64,000 nucleotides of DNA from Thermoguttaceae bacterium. GTDB taxonomy: Bacteria > Planctomycetota > Planctomycetia > Pirellulales > Thermoguttaceae. The notes below the pieces were generated by a model. The model was given only the letters and a program-made list of their open reading frames with translations. It was not told the DNA's origin and ran no database searches. The stretch spans positions 22,549-86,548 of the forward strand of contig JARKPK010000120.1 of assembly GCA_029975295.1 (NCBI GenBank). The letters run 5' to 3'. The position numbers and the translations under genes are program-made. Position 1 is the first letter of the stretch. The number at the start of each line of letters is the position of its first letter. Shown here piece after piece: positions 19,545-28,170 of this stretch.

Positions 19545-19709
19545 GATGACATTCCTTTGCTTGAACGGACGAAAAAACCAAATCAATGCAAATCTCAGCA
19601 ATTCTTGCCCCTAAACGGCCGAATCGTCCCGAATATGTTCGTTGCGGATTCGGAAGTCGCATCGGTCGGGCGAGGCCGCTGCAACTTGATCGCCGGTTGT
19701 CATGTCTCC

Positions 19710-20873
19710 TCAAATGGCCTTAAGGCTCTCGCCGATCGGCATTCGCATCACCCGCAAGGCGGGCGTCAGCGCGCCGACGACGCCCAGCGCCAGCGCCACG
19801 GCACAGCCGGTCGCGACGGCAACGCTGTCCATTCGCAGCACGAAGGCGCCCATCGTGAAACGGATGGCCGTTCCGTCGATGGCCCACAACGCCATTGCCG
19901 CGGCCATCAATGCCGAAATCGCGGCGATAAGCATCCCTTCCTGAATCACGCTCAGCACCAGCGCCGTCCGCGAGTAGCCCAGCGTTTGCAGCATCGCCAG
20001 TTCGCGCACTCGGCCGAGAACATTGGCGTACATCGTATTCAGGCCGGCCAACACACCGGCGCCGCTGACCAAGGCGACGATCGACCAGATCAGCAATCGG
20101 ATGGGCCGATAATGCGCTTGGAGGTTGCCATAGAAAAACGTTTCCGGAGTGGCCTGAAGTTCCAGATCGAGCCGCTCTTTGCAAAACTCGTCGATCTCGC
20201 CGAACTCGCCGCCCGGCCCGAGTGTGACCGCCAGGAGCGAAACATCTTGCCGCTTTAGGGCCTGCTGGAATTCATCGAGCGGCCCCCAAATCTCCGCTTC
20301 CAGCGCCGAACCGACTGCGGCGAATCGGCCGCTGACGCGCCACCGTCGGCCTTCAATCATCACGGTTTGCCCCACGGCAAGCGCCTCGTCGGGCCGCCCG
20401 AGCTTGACGGCGGCCAAACGCCCGACGGCCACCTCGCCCAACTGGGGCCAACGCCCTTCAATCAGTTGCACTTGTTGGCGGACGAGCAGCGCCGTCGGGG
20501 CGACTCCTCGGATCACGCCCAGCGCGCCCTGTTCGTCGCCGTCGACATACACGCGAGTTGTCAAGTGCAATTCCGGCGACACGTAAACCTGACCGTAGCG
20601 ACGCTGAATGCCCGGAATGCTTGCCGCCACCAACGCGGCCGATCGCGCCGGAATGGACGAGCTTTCCAGGTTCTCGCCCCCGCCTACTGAGTGAATCAAC
20701 ACAACGCGCGGATCGGCGCTGATGGCCAACGACAGGTTCAAACCGCGAACAAAACTCAGTGCCGCGAACACCATCAGCAGCACCAGCGTCAGCGCAGCAA
20801 CGGTAAGCGCCGTCCGGCCGGGACGGCGAAACAGGTTTCTGACTCCGTACTCCCAAGGCAGAAGTCGCAGCAT
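19710..20873 (-). CDS. second FtsX-type ABC transporter permease, 387 aa
   Basis: N-terminal TM helix (about 20-40) after the planctomycete-style opening W-E-Y-G-V-R-N-L-x-R-R-P, a periplasmic MacB_PCD-like domain, then three TM helices of an FtsX domain at the C-terminus. It differs clearly from the permease at 14914-16050 and has no ATPase of its own. The ATG at 20873 is preferred; a TTG at 20888 would add five residues. It is the first gene of the run permease, lipoprotein, adaptor, ATPase, permease, TolC on the minus strand. Confidence 0.88.
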   Translation of the reverse strand: MLRLLPWEYGVRNLFRRPGRTALTVAALTLVLLMVFAALSFVRGLNLSLAISADPRVVLIHSVGGGENLESSSIPARSAALVAASIPGIQRRYGQVYVSPELHLTTRVYVDGDEQGALGVIRGVAPTALLVRQQVQLIEGRWPQLGEVAVGRLAAVKLGRPDEALAVGQTVMIEGRRWRVSGRFAAVGSALEAEIWGPLDEFQQALKRQDVSLLAVTLGPGGEFGEIDEFCKERLDLELQATPETFFYGNLQAHYRPIRLLIWSIVALVSGAGVLAGLNTMYANVLGRVRELAMLQTLGYSRTALVLSVIQEGMLIAAISALMAAAMALWAIDGTAIRFTMGAFVLRMDSVAVATGCAVALALGVVGALTPALRVMRMPIGESLKAI

Positions 20874-21348
20874 TTCTCGCTTCCCCAAAAGGGCTTCAAG
20901 CAGGGGTACAAACCGTTGCGGTTGCCGCGGCGGCCCAGTCCCACCGACGGAGGCATCGCGAAGACCGCGAAACGCACCAGCGGGCGGCGCTCTCGGCGTC
21001 GCAAAAGGGCGGCGCGGCTTTGCCGATTTGGCATAGCGGCCGGCCCCAGTCGTTAGCGGCGCCGTTTGGCCGAACGGGGCGATTGGATGATCTTGCGATC
21101 ATCGTTGCGAATCGAACGCGTGCTCGATCGCAAAAACGAGAAATCGCGAGAGCCAATCATCCGATGCAGCAGCGGCAACGCAATCTCGCGGCCGTGCGCG
21201 GACGGCCTTTTCAAGATGGATTGCCCGCTGAATCCGCACCGCGCGGAACAACGCACCCGCAGTGTGCGGTGAGCGGCCGCGAGCACGGCGAAGCATCCGA
21301 TTGCGCGAATCACGCGCTAGAACCGCTTGCCATTGCTCGCGGTTTCAT
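20874..21348. other. intergenic, no gene recognised
   Basis: 475 bases between the Cys/His-rich protein and the first permease. It should hold the efflux operon promoter (minus strand) unless the operon starts further up. No convincing promoter or operator seen. Confidence 0.4.
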
Positions 21349-21912
21349 CTAGGCAATCGGCGGCCGCAAGAGATCGTGAGAAGCGCCCTCAACCGGCGCG
21401 AACCAGAGATCGGCGGTCACCCAGCCAACACACTGGGGAATCGGCCGCCACGCGTTGCTCAAGATGACGACGACCACTTTCCCTTGCCCGCAAACAGGGC
21501 AATGCCCCGGACAGAAGGGAAAATGGCTGTGATCGGACTGGCCTTGCCCGTGGCTTGGGCAATGATCCGTCATGCGGAAAGAATCGGAACAGCAGGCGGC
21601 GTGGTCGGAGCTTGATCCGGCAGCCACCATGCCGCATTGGTCGGCTGATTTCATGCCGGTGATTTCAACTTCCGACGCGCAGCACGAGCCGCGGGCGGCG
21701 CTTTGGCCGGCGGCGCTGGCTACCGTTGCCGCGGCGCCGCGTTCGAAGCTGATCGAGCTGCCATCGACGTCGCAGCAGGCGGCCGGATCGCCCAAACAGA
21801 CCTTGGCGACGCACATCAGGTCGGCGCCGGCATAATGCAATGAAACACCGCCTGCGAGCAGGTAGCTCACAAGAATCGCAAGGGCGATCGTTGATCGATG
21901 CCGTCGCATCAT
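21349..21912 (-). CDS. exported Cys/His-rich protein, putative metal-binding, 187 aa
   Basis: After a signal-like hydrophobic segment (about 7-24) the protein carries about 15 Cys and many His and Met. A dense C-P-G-H-C-P-V-C cluster is preceded by D-H-C-P-S-H-G and D-H-S-H. The composition resembles the small secreted proteins (DUF2946-like) that accompany copper or other heavy-metal efflux genes, but I cannot name a family. The start is uncertain: ATGs at 21912, 21909 and 21960 are all possible and none has a good RBS. It lies directly upstream of the efflux operon, same strand. Confidence 0.6.
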   Translation of the reverse strand: MMRRHRSTIALAILVSYLLAGGVSLHYAGADLMCVAKVCLGDPAACCDVDGSSISFERGAAATVASAAGQSAARGSCCASEVEITGMKSADQCGMVAAGSSSDHAACCSDSFRMTDHCPSHGQGQSDHSHFPFCPGHCPVCGQGKVVVVILSNAWRPIPQCVGWVTADLWFAPVEGASHDLLRPPIA

Positions 21913-22453
21913 GGCGCGGTGGTCTTGGTCTTGGCGTTCTCGACGTTGCTCATTTGCCATGCGAACCAAACGATTCGCACTTACGACCATCGGCAAAGAA
22001 CAATCGGCCGGGATCAGGTCCGATGTCGTGGTCTGCGGTCGCCACGGCCGCGGGTTGGAATGCGGTTGGCCCGGCTGCGCCATCGCGTCTGCCTTCAGAC
22101 AACCGCTCGATCGGCCTGATCTTGTGGAATTCTAGCTCCGCATGCGACTTGCGGCAACAGTGAAACTGCGGCTGCGTCGGCGGCCGATTCTCACCACCGC
22201 CGCCGGAAAAGACCACGCAATGGGTTGACCGCGGGCGGCGCAATCGCTTTTGCACACTTGTGTTATGGTCGGTCTCCCACGTAAAGTGCGCCCCCGCACC
22301 GACGCTGCACCAACCTGCGTTTTCCCCCACTTGGCAAGCTACTGGCACTTGGCAAGCTACTGGGGATGGCGGCGGCAGCCGGCGCACTGGGCGTGTGATT
22401 CCGCCAATCGAGCCGTGAACCAGCCGGAAGCTGTGATGCCGCACGGCACGGGC
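21913..22453. other. intergenic, no gene recognised
   Basis: About 540 bases, containing only an 18-bp tandem duplication (annotated separately). The plus-strand open frame over this region is the shadow of the downstream gene. Confidence 0.4.
22328..22363. repeat. 18-bp perfect tandem duplication
   Basis: The unit CACTTGGCAAGCTACTGG occurs twice without a gap (22328-22345, 22346-22363). It is the only perfect short tandem repeat of this length noticed outside genes in the window, probably a replication-slippage product. Confidence 0.85.
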
Positions 22454-23488
22454 TCAGGCCATCCAAGGACGTTCCCGGTTTTGGTACTGCCGGATCAACT
22501 TGCAAGCGATTTCGCAGTTCTCCTTCACTTGGAAATCGAACATTCCCACAGCGGTGAAATCGGCCCCGTTCTTAAAGGCGTAGGCGAGACCCTGCCGCGG
22601 CAAGAAGGCCCCGGCCGCCAGCACTTTGAAGGCGACCCACGGCTTGCGCACCTCGCGCATAAAGGCGATGGTCTCTTCCGGGTTGATGCACCACATGTTG
22701 TCATACCAGCCCGGTCCGCCATCGAGCCAAATGAACTCCTTGCGCAGTTCCTTGGGCGTGGCCGAGGGGTAGTCGTCGCTGTGGAGCGTTTTCACGTAGA
22801 AGTCGTTGGGGCATTGCCGCTTCTCGCACTCGATCGGCACGAGCAGCGAATGGCTGCCCACGCCCACGGGCAAGTCGTGCTTCTTGGCCAATTCCACCGC
22901 CCGCACAATCTCGTCGGCCCGTCCGGCTTTTACCAAATTGTCCGCTGCAACGCCCCATACGTAGAGGGCCACGGCGCCGAGATCAACCTGCTGCTTGATG
23001 TGATCCTTCAGCGACTGCTCGCCCTGGCCGAGTTCGACTCTGATATGCGGGATGAACTGCATTCGCCCCTGAAACCGCTCGTTGTACTTGGCCACGAATG
23101 CCGCGCCGGTCTCGAACACCGTATTGATCCCGTGCTCTTCGGCAATGCGAAAGGTTTCGAAAATCTTCTCTTCAGTCACATAAGCGCGAAACAGGCGATT
23201 CACATAGCGCAGGTCGCGGGCGTGCATGAAGCCCGAGACAAGATTGCCGCCCAACATGATACGGCTGATCTTCGCCTTACCGATTTGGCCGCAGGGAACC
23301 TTTTCGGCCGATTCGGCCGCGGCTGCGGCGGGGGCGGCGGCTCCGGCCGCGTCCGACGATTGCGTTGACACCGACGCTGGCGATTCCGCGGCCGTGGTTG
23401 TTTGGGCCGATGCGCCTGCCACCGAAGCCGCCCCGGCGACCGCCACCGACCGATTAAGGAACTCGCGCCGCGTTACGTGACTGCTCAT
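22454..23488 (-). CDS. Tat-signal aldo/keto reductase-like TIM-barrel protein, 344 aa
   Basis: The protein begins with a twin-arginine motif (T-R-R-E-F-L-N-R, residues 6-13) and an Ala-rich export segment plus linker to about residue 65. The mature domain looks like an aldo/keto reductase barrel (I-S-R-I-M-L-G-G-N, later E-E-H-G-I-N-T), but I cannot place the usual Asp-Tyr-Lys-His catalytic set, so it may bind rather than reduce. ATG 23488 follows AAAGGGAAA. It is divergent from pstS, with 193 bp between. Planctomycetes have many such exported barrel proteins without known substrate. Confidence 0.78.
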   Translation of the reverse strand: MSSHVTRREFLNRSVAVAGAASVAGASAQTTTAAESPASVSTQSSDAAGAAAPAAAAAESAEKVPCGQIGKAKISRIMLGGNLVSGFMHARDLRYVNRLFRAYVTEEKIFETFRIAEEHGINTVFETGAAFVAKYNERFQGRMQFIPHIRVELGQGEQSLKDHIKQQVDLGAVALYVWGVAADNLVKAGRADEIVRAVELAKKHDLPVGVGSHSLLVPIECEKRQCPNDFYVKTLHSDDYPSATPKELRKEFIWLDGGPGWYDNMWCINPEETIAFMREVRKPWVAFKVLAAGAFLPRQGLAYAFKNGADFTAVGMFDFQVKENCEIACKLIRQYQNRERPWMA

Positions 23489-23681
23489 GGTCGATTTCCC
23501 TTTCCGGCGGCCGGCGGTCGATTGCTTGTGCCATTTCCCGCCAACGCCCGCCTGCGCCGCAACTCGTGCTAGGATAACGCCGAACAGGGCGCGTTTCAAC
23601 GCCAAACAGCCCGCAGGGCTTGACGATGGGCTAACCTTTTGCTCACATAACCGAAACGTGCTAATACGGAGTCGTCGGCCA

Positions 23682-24596
23682 ATGGAGCGTCCCGTGACGA
23701 TTCGAACCATTCCTTGGGCGTTGGCGTTGCTCTGTGCGGCTGCCCTTGTGCATCTCGGTTGTGGCGGAGGCTCTGGCTCGGGGTCGCGAACGATCCGCAT
23801 CGAAGGCTCCGACACGATGGTCAACCTGGCTCAGGCTTGGGCCGAGCGCTATCACCGCGAGCATCCGGGCGTGAGCGTCCAAGTGCAAGGCGGCGGCTCA
23901 GGGGTCGGGTTTGCCAGCATGACGGACGGGAATTGCGACATCGCTGCTTCGAGCCGCGAAATCCGCCCCCGCGAGCGCGAGCGGATTGCCGCCCAACGGG
24001 GCCAGCCCGAAGAGCATATTGTGGGTTTCGACGCCCTGGCGATCTACGTCCACCGCAGCAATCCGTTAGAAGAGATCACCCTCGAACAATTGGCCGAAAT
24101 CTACGGGGAAGGCGGCACAATCACCCGATGGTCGCAACTGGGCGGTCCCGACATCGAAATCACCCGCGTGAGCCGTCAGAACAATTCGGGAACATACGCC
24201 TATTTTCGGGAGGCCGTGTTGGGCAAACAGCGCGAGTACAAGCTTGGGTCGATCGACCAGAGCGGCTCGAAAGACGTAGTGGCCCTCGTGGCTACTACGC
24301 CCGGGGCCATCGGCTACAGCGGAATGGGCTACGCCACCGACGAGATCAAGCTTCTCAAAGTGGCCCGGGCGAAAGGAGAACCGGCCTACGCTCCGACCGT
24401 GGAGAACGTGCTGGCCGGCAAATACCCGATCACACGGCCTCTTTACCTTTACACCTGCGGCGAACCCCATGACGACGTGCTGAAGTTTTTCGAGTGGATC
24501 GACTCTCCCGAAGGCCAGGCCATTGTCGTCGAGCTCGGCTACATTCCGCGCGATCGTGGAAAGAGCGGTTTGGGGCCGCAGCGGCCGCGGAGCTAG
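23682..24596 (+). CDS. pstS: phosphate-binding lipoprotein PstS, 304 aa
   Basis: The signal sequence ends in L-V-H-L-G-C, a lipobox, so the protein is anchored in the periplasm. The mature part has the PstS-type opening E-G-S-D-T-M, G-G-G-S-G-V-G near residue 68, S-R-E-I-R, and S-R-Q-N-N-S-G-T, the loops that hydrogen-bond phosphate in this family. Start ATG 23682 has GGAG 10 nt upstream. First gene of pstS-pstC-pstA-pstB1-pstB2-phoU. A weak promoter candidate (TTGACG at 23620-23625) and a loose direct repeat GCTAAC / GCTCAC lie upstream; I do not claim a Pho box. Confidence 0.93.
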   Translation: MERPVTIRTIPWALALLCAAALVHLGCGGGSGSGSRTIRIEGSDTMVNLAQAWAERYHREHPGVSVQVQGGGSGVGFASMTDGNCDIAASSREIRPRERERIAAQRGQPEEHIVGFDALAIYVHRSNPLEEITLEQLAEIYGEGGTITRWSQLGGPDIEITRVSRQNNSGTYAYFREAVLGKQREYKLGSIDQSGSKDVVALVATTPGAIGYSGMGYATDEIKLLKVARAKGEPAYAPTVENVLAGKYPITRPLYLYTCGEPHDDVLKFFEWIDSPEGQAIVVELGYIPRDRGKSGLGPQRPRS

Positions 24597-24763
24597 TCTC
24601 GACCGACGCCGGTGTCGCTCCGAACCAGGTTCGCCTTGCGTGGGCGCGGTCGAAGGCCCTTGATGATTGACAAGTCGATTGTCTTGGTCCGCGGCGTCCT
24701 GTTTGGTCGGCAAAGCACTTCTCGCCTTTCACAACTCGAAGATAGAATCGCCGCTTCCCGACG

Positions 24764-26068
24764 ATGACCAAGGCTTCTTCGGTGCAACACCAGCTTCCCC
24801 TGCCGGCCCCGCGTCGTTGGCCGGCCCGCTTGCGCCGTTGGGGCGAGGCGCTCATCGAGCTGGCGATCGTCGTTTGCGGCTGGAGTTCGATTCTCTTTGT
24901 TTTCGGCATCTTTTTTTTCGTTTTTCGCGAGGCGGTGCCGGTGCTTTGGGGGCAGCCTTCGCACGCGGTGCTGGCCATTCCGGGAGCGAACAACGACTTG
25001 ATGATCGAAGCGGTCGAGGCCGGCCCGGAGAATAACGATATTCGCGTCGGGCTGACTCCGGCGGACGACGGCGAGGTCCGAATCGACTTCGACGAGCATG
25101 AGGGGCTGATTGTCGTTCGTTACGTTCAGGGACGCACTACGGCCGCAGACGTGTGTCAGGCGTTTGCCGCGTCGCCGCTGGGGCAGCGGTTCCGAGCCAA
25201 GTTCGCGCCCAACCGGCGCGAGCGCGGATCGCCGGACTCGGGCGCGGCCGGCTCGGGCGCGATCACCGCCGCACCCCGCGAGGCCGTGTTGTCCGAAGGG
25301 CGTTACGGGCTGGACCTGCGGGAGTTCTTTACCAGCCCGAATTGGCGTCCGGCGTCCGAGATGCAGCCCCAGTACGGCACGCTGGCTCTTCTGGTCGGTT
25401 CCTTGGCCGTCACCCTTTTGGCCATGGTTTTGGCTGTGCCGCTTGGGCTGGGGGCGGCGGTGTTCGTTTCGGAGTTCTGCCGCGGCAAGACGCGGGAAAC
25501 GCTGAAGATCGTCATCGAGCTGTTGGCCGCTGTTCCTTCGGTGGTGTGGGGCTTCATCGGTTTGGCCGTCCTAGGGCCGATCATCATGACATTGACCGGC
25601 GCAACCGTCGGAATCAACCTGCTCAACGGCGGCATCATCCTGGCGTTGATGAGCGTGCCGATCATCGTCTCGGTCGGGGAAGACGCGTTGAAGGCTGTTC
25701 CCGATTCGTACCGAGAAGCGGCTCTGTCATTGGGCGCGAATCGCGTGGAAATGGTCTTTCGCGTGCTTTTTCCCGCAGCCAAGCACGGTTTGCTCGCGGC
25801 CGTTCTATTGGGAGTGGGACGGGCGATTGGCGAGACAATGGCCGTGCTGATGGCCACCGGGCACGCGGTGCAGATTCCGTACAGCATTCTCGACCCGATC
25901 CGCACCTTGACGGCCACGATTGCCGCCGAACTGGGAGAAACGGTCAAAGGCGACGAGCACTATCGCGTGCTCTTTCTGATCGGCGTCGTTCTTTTCGCCG
26001 TAACCTTTGTGATCAACTTCACCGCTGACGTAATCGTCAAGGGCATTCGCAGTGAATCGCGCGACTGA
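24764..26068 (+). CDS. pstC: phosphate ABC permease PstC with periplasmic insertion, 434 aa
   Basis: A PstC permease: TM1 at about 31-54, the other five TM helices from residue 205 on, and the permease EAA-type loop near 319-326 (E-A-A-L-S-L-G-A). Between TM1 and TM2 it holds about 115 extra residues (65-180) compared with canonical PstC of about 320 aa. The insertion contains a small beta domain (about 76-148) that resembles flagellin hook IN-type repeats, with a typical T-T-A-A-D-V stretch, and faces the periplasm. The gene starts 167 nt after pstS and its end overlaps pstA by 17 nt. Confidence 0.92.
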   Translation: MTKASSVQHQLPLPAPRRWPARLRRWGEALIELAIVVCGWSSILFVFGIFFFVFREAVPVLWGQPSHAVLAIPGANNDLMIEAVEAGPENNDIRVGLTPADDGEVRIDFDEHEGLIVVRYVQGRTTAADVCQAFAASPLGQRFRAKFAPNRRERGSPDSGAAGSGAITAAPREAVLSEGRYGLDLREFFTSPNWRPASEMQPQYGTLALLVGSLAVTLLAMVLAVPLGLGAAVFVSEFCRGKTRETLKIVIELLAAVPSVVWGFIGLAVLGPIIMTLTGATVGINLLNGGIILALMSVPIIVSVGEDALKAVPDSYREAALSLGANRVEMVFRVLFPAAKHGLLAAVLLGVGRAIGETMAVLMATGHAVQIPYSILDPIRTLTATIAAELGETVKGDEHYRVLFLIGVVLFAVTFVINFTADVIVKGIRSESRD

Positions 26069-27341
26069 AGCGACAGATTCGGCCTCGTCCTCTCTGAGGT
26101 ACGCGGTTGTCGACCGGCTCGACACGATTGATCGCGCTGCGCAATTCGAGCCGCTTGCCGCCGCTCTGAACCGATTGTCTTCGATCGCCGGTCCCGCCGA
26201 AGGCCGACCTCCCGCAACCGCAGTCTATTTGATTAGCACCCGGGATGGGCATGAAAGCCGATCCGGCCCGTGGAAGGTTCGTCGCGAGTACTTTGTCGAT
26301 CCTCGCACCGGCGACAGCAGCGGAGACGGATCGGAAGAATCGCCCTGGGACGGTTGGACGACCGTTGCCGCCGGGATTGCCGAAGCCGTTGCTCAGGGAC
26401 GCCTCCGGCTGGCGGCTGGTCAGGCGTTGCGCATCGTGGTGCGCGAGCCGTTTACTGTCACGCGGCACGAATGCCGCCGCAACAGGCGCGAGAATGTCGT
26501 TCGCGCCGTATTCGCTGTGATGACCGCCGCGCTGGTCCTCCCGGTGGCGGCGATTCTGATCTATCTGTTCGCGCGGGCCTGGCCGGTTTTCGGATGGGAA
26601 TTCTTCTTTTCCAATCCGAAGGAGTATATGACCGCCGGCGGCATCTGGGCGCCGCTGGTCGGCACGTTCTTCCTGGTGGTCTTTTCCCTTTTGGCGGCCG
26701 CGCCGATCGGAGTGTTGGCAGGCGTTTACCTGAACGAATACGCGCGCGACAACTGGTGGACGCGGCTGGTCAACTTGGCGGTGGTCAACTTGGCCGGGGT
26801 TCCGAGCATCGTTCATGCCTTGTTCGGCGTGGGCGCGTTCGTCTTGTTCGCCAAGCTGGGCCGTTCGCTGACGGCGGCCTCGCTCACCTTGGCGGTGATG
26901 ACTCTGCCGGTGATCATCACCAGCACGCGCGAAGCGCTGGCTTCGGTTCCGATGTCGTTTCGCGAAGCCTGTTGGAACATGGGCGCGACCCGGTGGCAAA
27001 CGATACGAACGATCGTGCTTCCCAACTCGATCAGCGGCATTCTCACCGGCGTGATCTTGCAGGTGGCCCGCGCCGCCGGGGAAACGGCCCCGATCCTCTT
27101 TACAGGCGCTGTCTTTTTCGTCCCTGTGGCCGATCACGGGTGGGCTTCGTTTGTGCCCTACGGTCCGCACGATCGCTGCATGGCGCTTTCGATGCATCTA
27201 TTCACGCTGGCAACGCAGGTCCGCGGCGTTTCGGCTGAAATGCAGTATGGCGTGGCCGCCGTGTTGATCGCCCTGGTCTTGGCGGTCAACAGCCTCTCTA
27301 TCGCGGTGCGGGGCTACTTGAGGTCGCGAAAGAAATGGTGA
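26052..27341 (+). CDS. pstA: phosphate ABC permease PstA with long N-terminal extension, 429 aa
   Basis: The core (from about residue 150) is a normal PstA with six TM helices and the loop E-A-C-W-N-M-G-A-T near 308-316. About 145 residues precede TM1; canonical PstA has some 20. The extension should be cytoplasmic. Part of it (Y-F-V-D-P-R-T-G-D-S-S at 80-90, then D-G-W-T-T-V) recalls the opening motif of right-handed beta-helix enzymes, without the helix behind it. GTG 26052 is the start because the frame overlaps pstC and AAGGGC lies upstream. The stop overlaps the ATG of the next gene by 7 nt. Confidence 0.9.
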   Translation: MNRATEATDSASSSLRYAVVDRLDTIDRAAQFEPLAAALNRLSSIAGPAEGRPPATAVYLISTRDGHESRSGPWKVRREYFVDPRTGDSSGDGSEESPWDGWTTVAAGIAEAVAQGRLRLAAGQALRIVVREPFTVTRHECRRNRRENVVRAVFAVMTAALVLPVAAILIYLFARAWPVFGWEFFFSNPKEYMTAGGIWAPLVGTFFLVVFSLLAAAPIGVLAGVYLNEYARDNWWTRLVNLAVVNLAGVPSIVHALFGVGAFVLFAKLGRSLTAASLTLAVMTLPVIITSTREALASVPMSFREACWNMGATRWQTIRTIVLPNSISGILTGVILQVARAAGETAPILFTGAVFFVPVADHGWASFVPYGPHDRCMALSMHLFTLATQVRGVSAEMQYGVAAVLIALVLAVNSLSIAVRGYLRSRKKW

Positions 27342-28102
27342 CGGACGCAACCGACATTCATGTGCGCGTGGAAGACCTTTCGGTCCATTTCGGGCCGAAG
27401 GCCGCGTTGCGCAATATGACGCTCGCCATTCCGCGACGGCAGATTTTCGGCATTATCGGTCCGGCCAATTCGGGCAAGACGACATTGCTTCGGGCAATCA
27501 ATCGGACTTTGGACTTCATTCCTCGCTCGGTGGTGCGCGGCACGGTCGAGATCGACGGCGTCGACGTGCTGCGGTTGCGCGACCCTTGTTCGCTTCGTCG
27601 CCGCGTGGGGATGGTGTTTCCGCTGCCGGTGGGCCTGCCCCTTTCTGTTTACGAGAACGTCGCTTACGCCCCCCGTCGCGCCGGGGTGCGCGACCGCCGC
27701 CTGCTCGATGAAATCGTGGAACGTTGTCTGCGCCAGGCCATGCTGTGGGATGAAGTGAAGGACCGGCTCGACCTGCTGGGCACGCGGCTTTCCGGCGGCC
27801 AACAGCAGCGTTTGACCTTGGCTCGCGCCCTATCGATGGAGCCGGAACTGCTGTGCCTCGACGAGTTCTCGATCGCCATCGACCCGGTGACGACGATGAA
27901 GATCGAAGACATTTTGCTCGACTTGAAGAACACGATGACGATTGTTTTGGTCACCAATCTGGTGCAACAGGCCCGCCGTTTGGCTGATCGCACGGCGTTT
28001 TTCAGCGCCGGGGCGTTGGTCGAGGAGGCTGCCACCGAGCAACTGTTCAGCAATCCGTCGCAAAGACTGACGGAGCGATACGTCAACGGAGATTTCGGCT
28101 GA
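27335..28102 (+). CDS. PstB-like ATPase 1, degenerate Q-loop and H-loop, 255 aa
   Basis: It aligns with PstB throughout but has altered motifs. Walker A is G-P-A-N-S-G-K-T-T (42-50), usable. The Q-loop, normally V-F-Q-x-P, is V-F-P-L-P (Pro96). The signature L-S-G-G-Q (152-156) is intact. Walker B L-C-L-D-E (173-177) keeps the catalytic Glu, but the following P-T-S-A-L-D is F-S-I-A-I-D. The switch His of V-T-H-N is Asn208 (V-T-N-L). It would bind ATP and offer a good signature to a partner but probably hydrolyse poorly itself. ATG 27335 overlaps pstA. Partner: the next gene. Confidence 0.9.
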   Translation: MVTDATDIHVRVEDLSVHFGPKAALRNMTLAIPRRQIFGIIGPANSGKTTLLRAINRTLDFIPRSVVRGTVEIDGVDVLRLRDPCSLRRRVGMVFPLPVGLPLSVYENVAYAPRRAGVRDRRLLDEIVERCLRQAMLWDEVKDRLDLLGTRLSGGQQQRLTLARALSMEPELLCLDEFSIAIDPVTTMKIEDILLDLKNTMTIVLVTNLVQQARRLADRTAFFSAGALVEEAATEQLFSNPSQRLTERYVNGDFG

Positions 28103-28170
28103 TCGTATTGCCGGCCGATCGCTCAGCCACCATCCAACCACACAGCACCGCCAACGCCCATTGCCTGCCC

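Noticed and set aside
23600..23681. Pho box upstream of pstS
   Set aside because: GCTAAC and GCTCAC are repeated at about 11-bp spacing but do not match the E. coli or Bacillus Pho box; too weak to claim.
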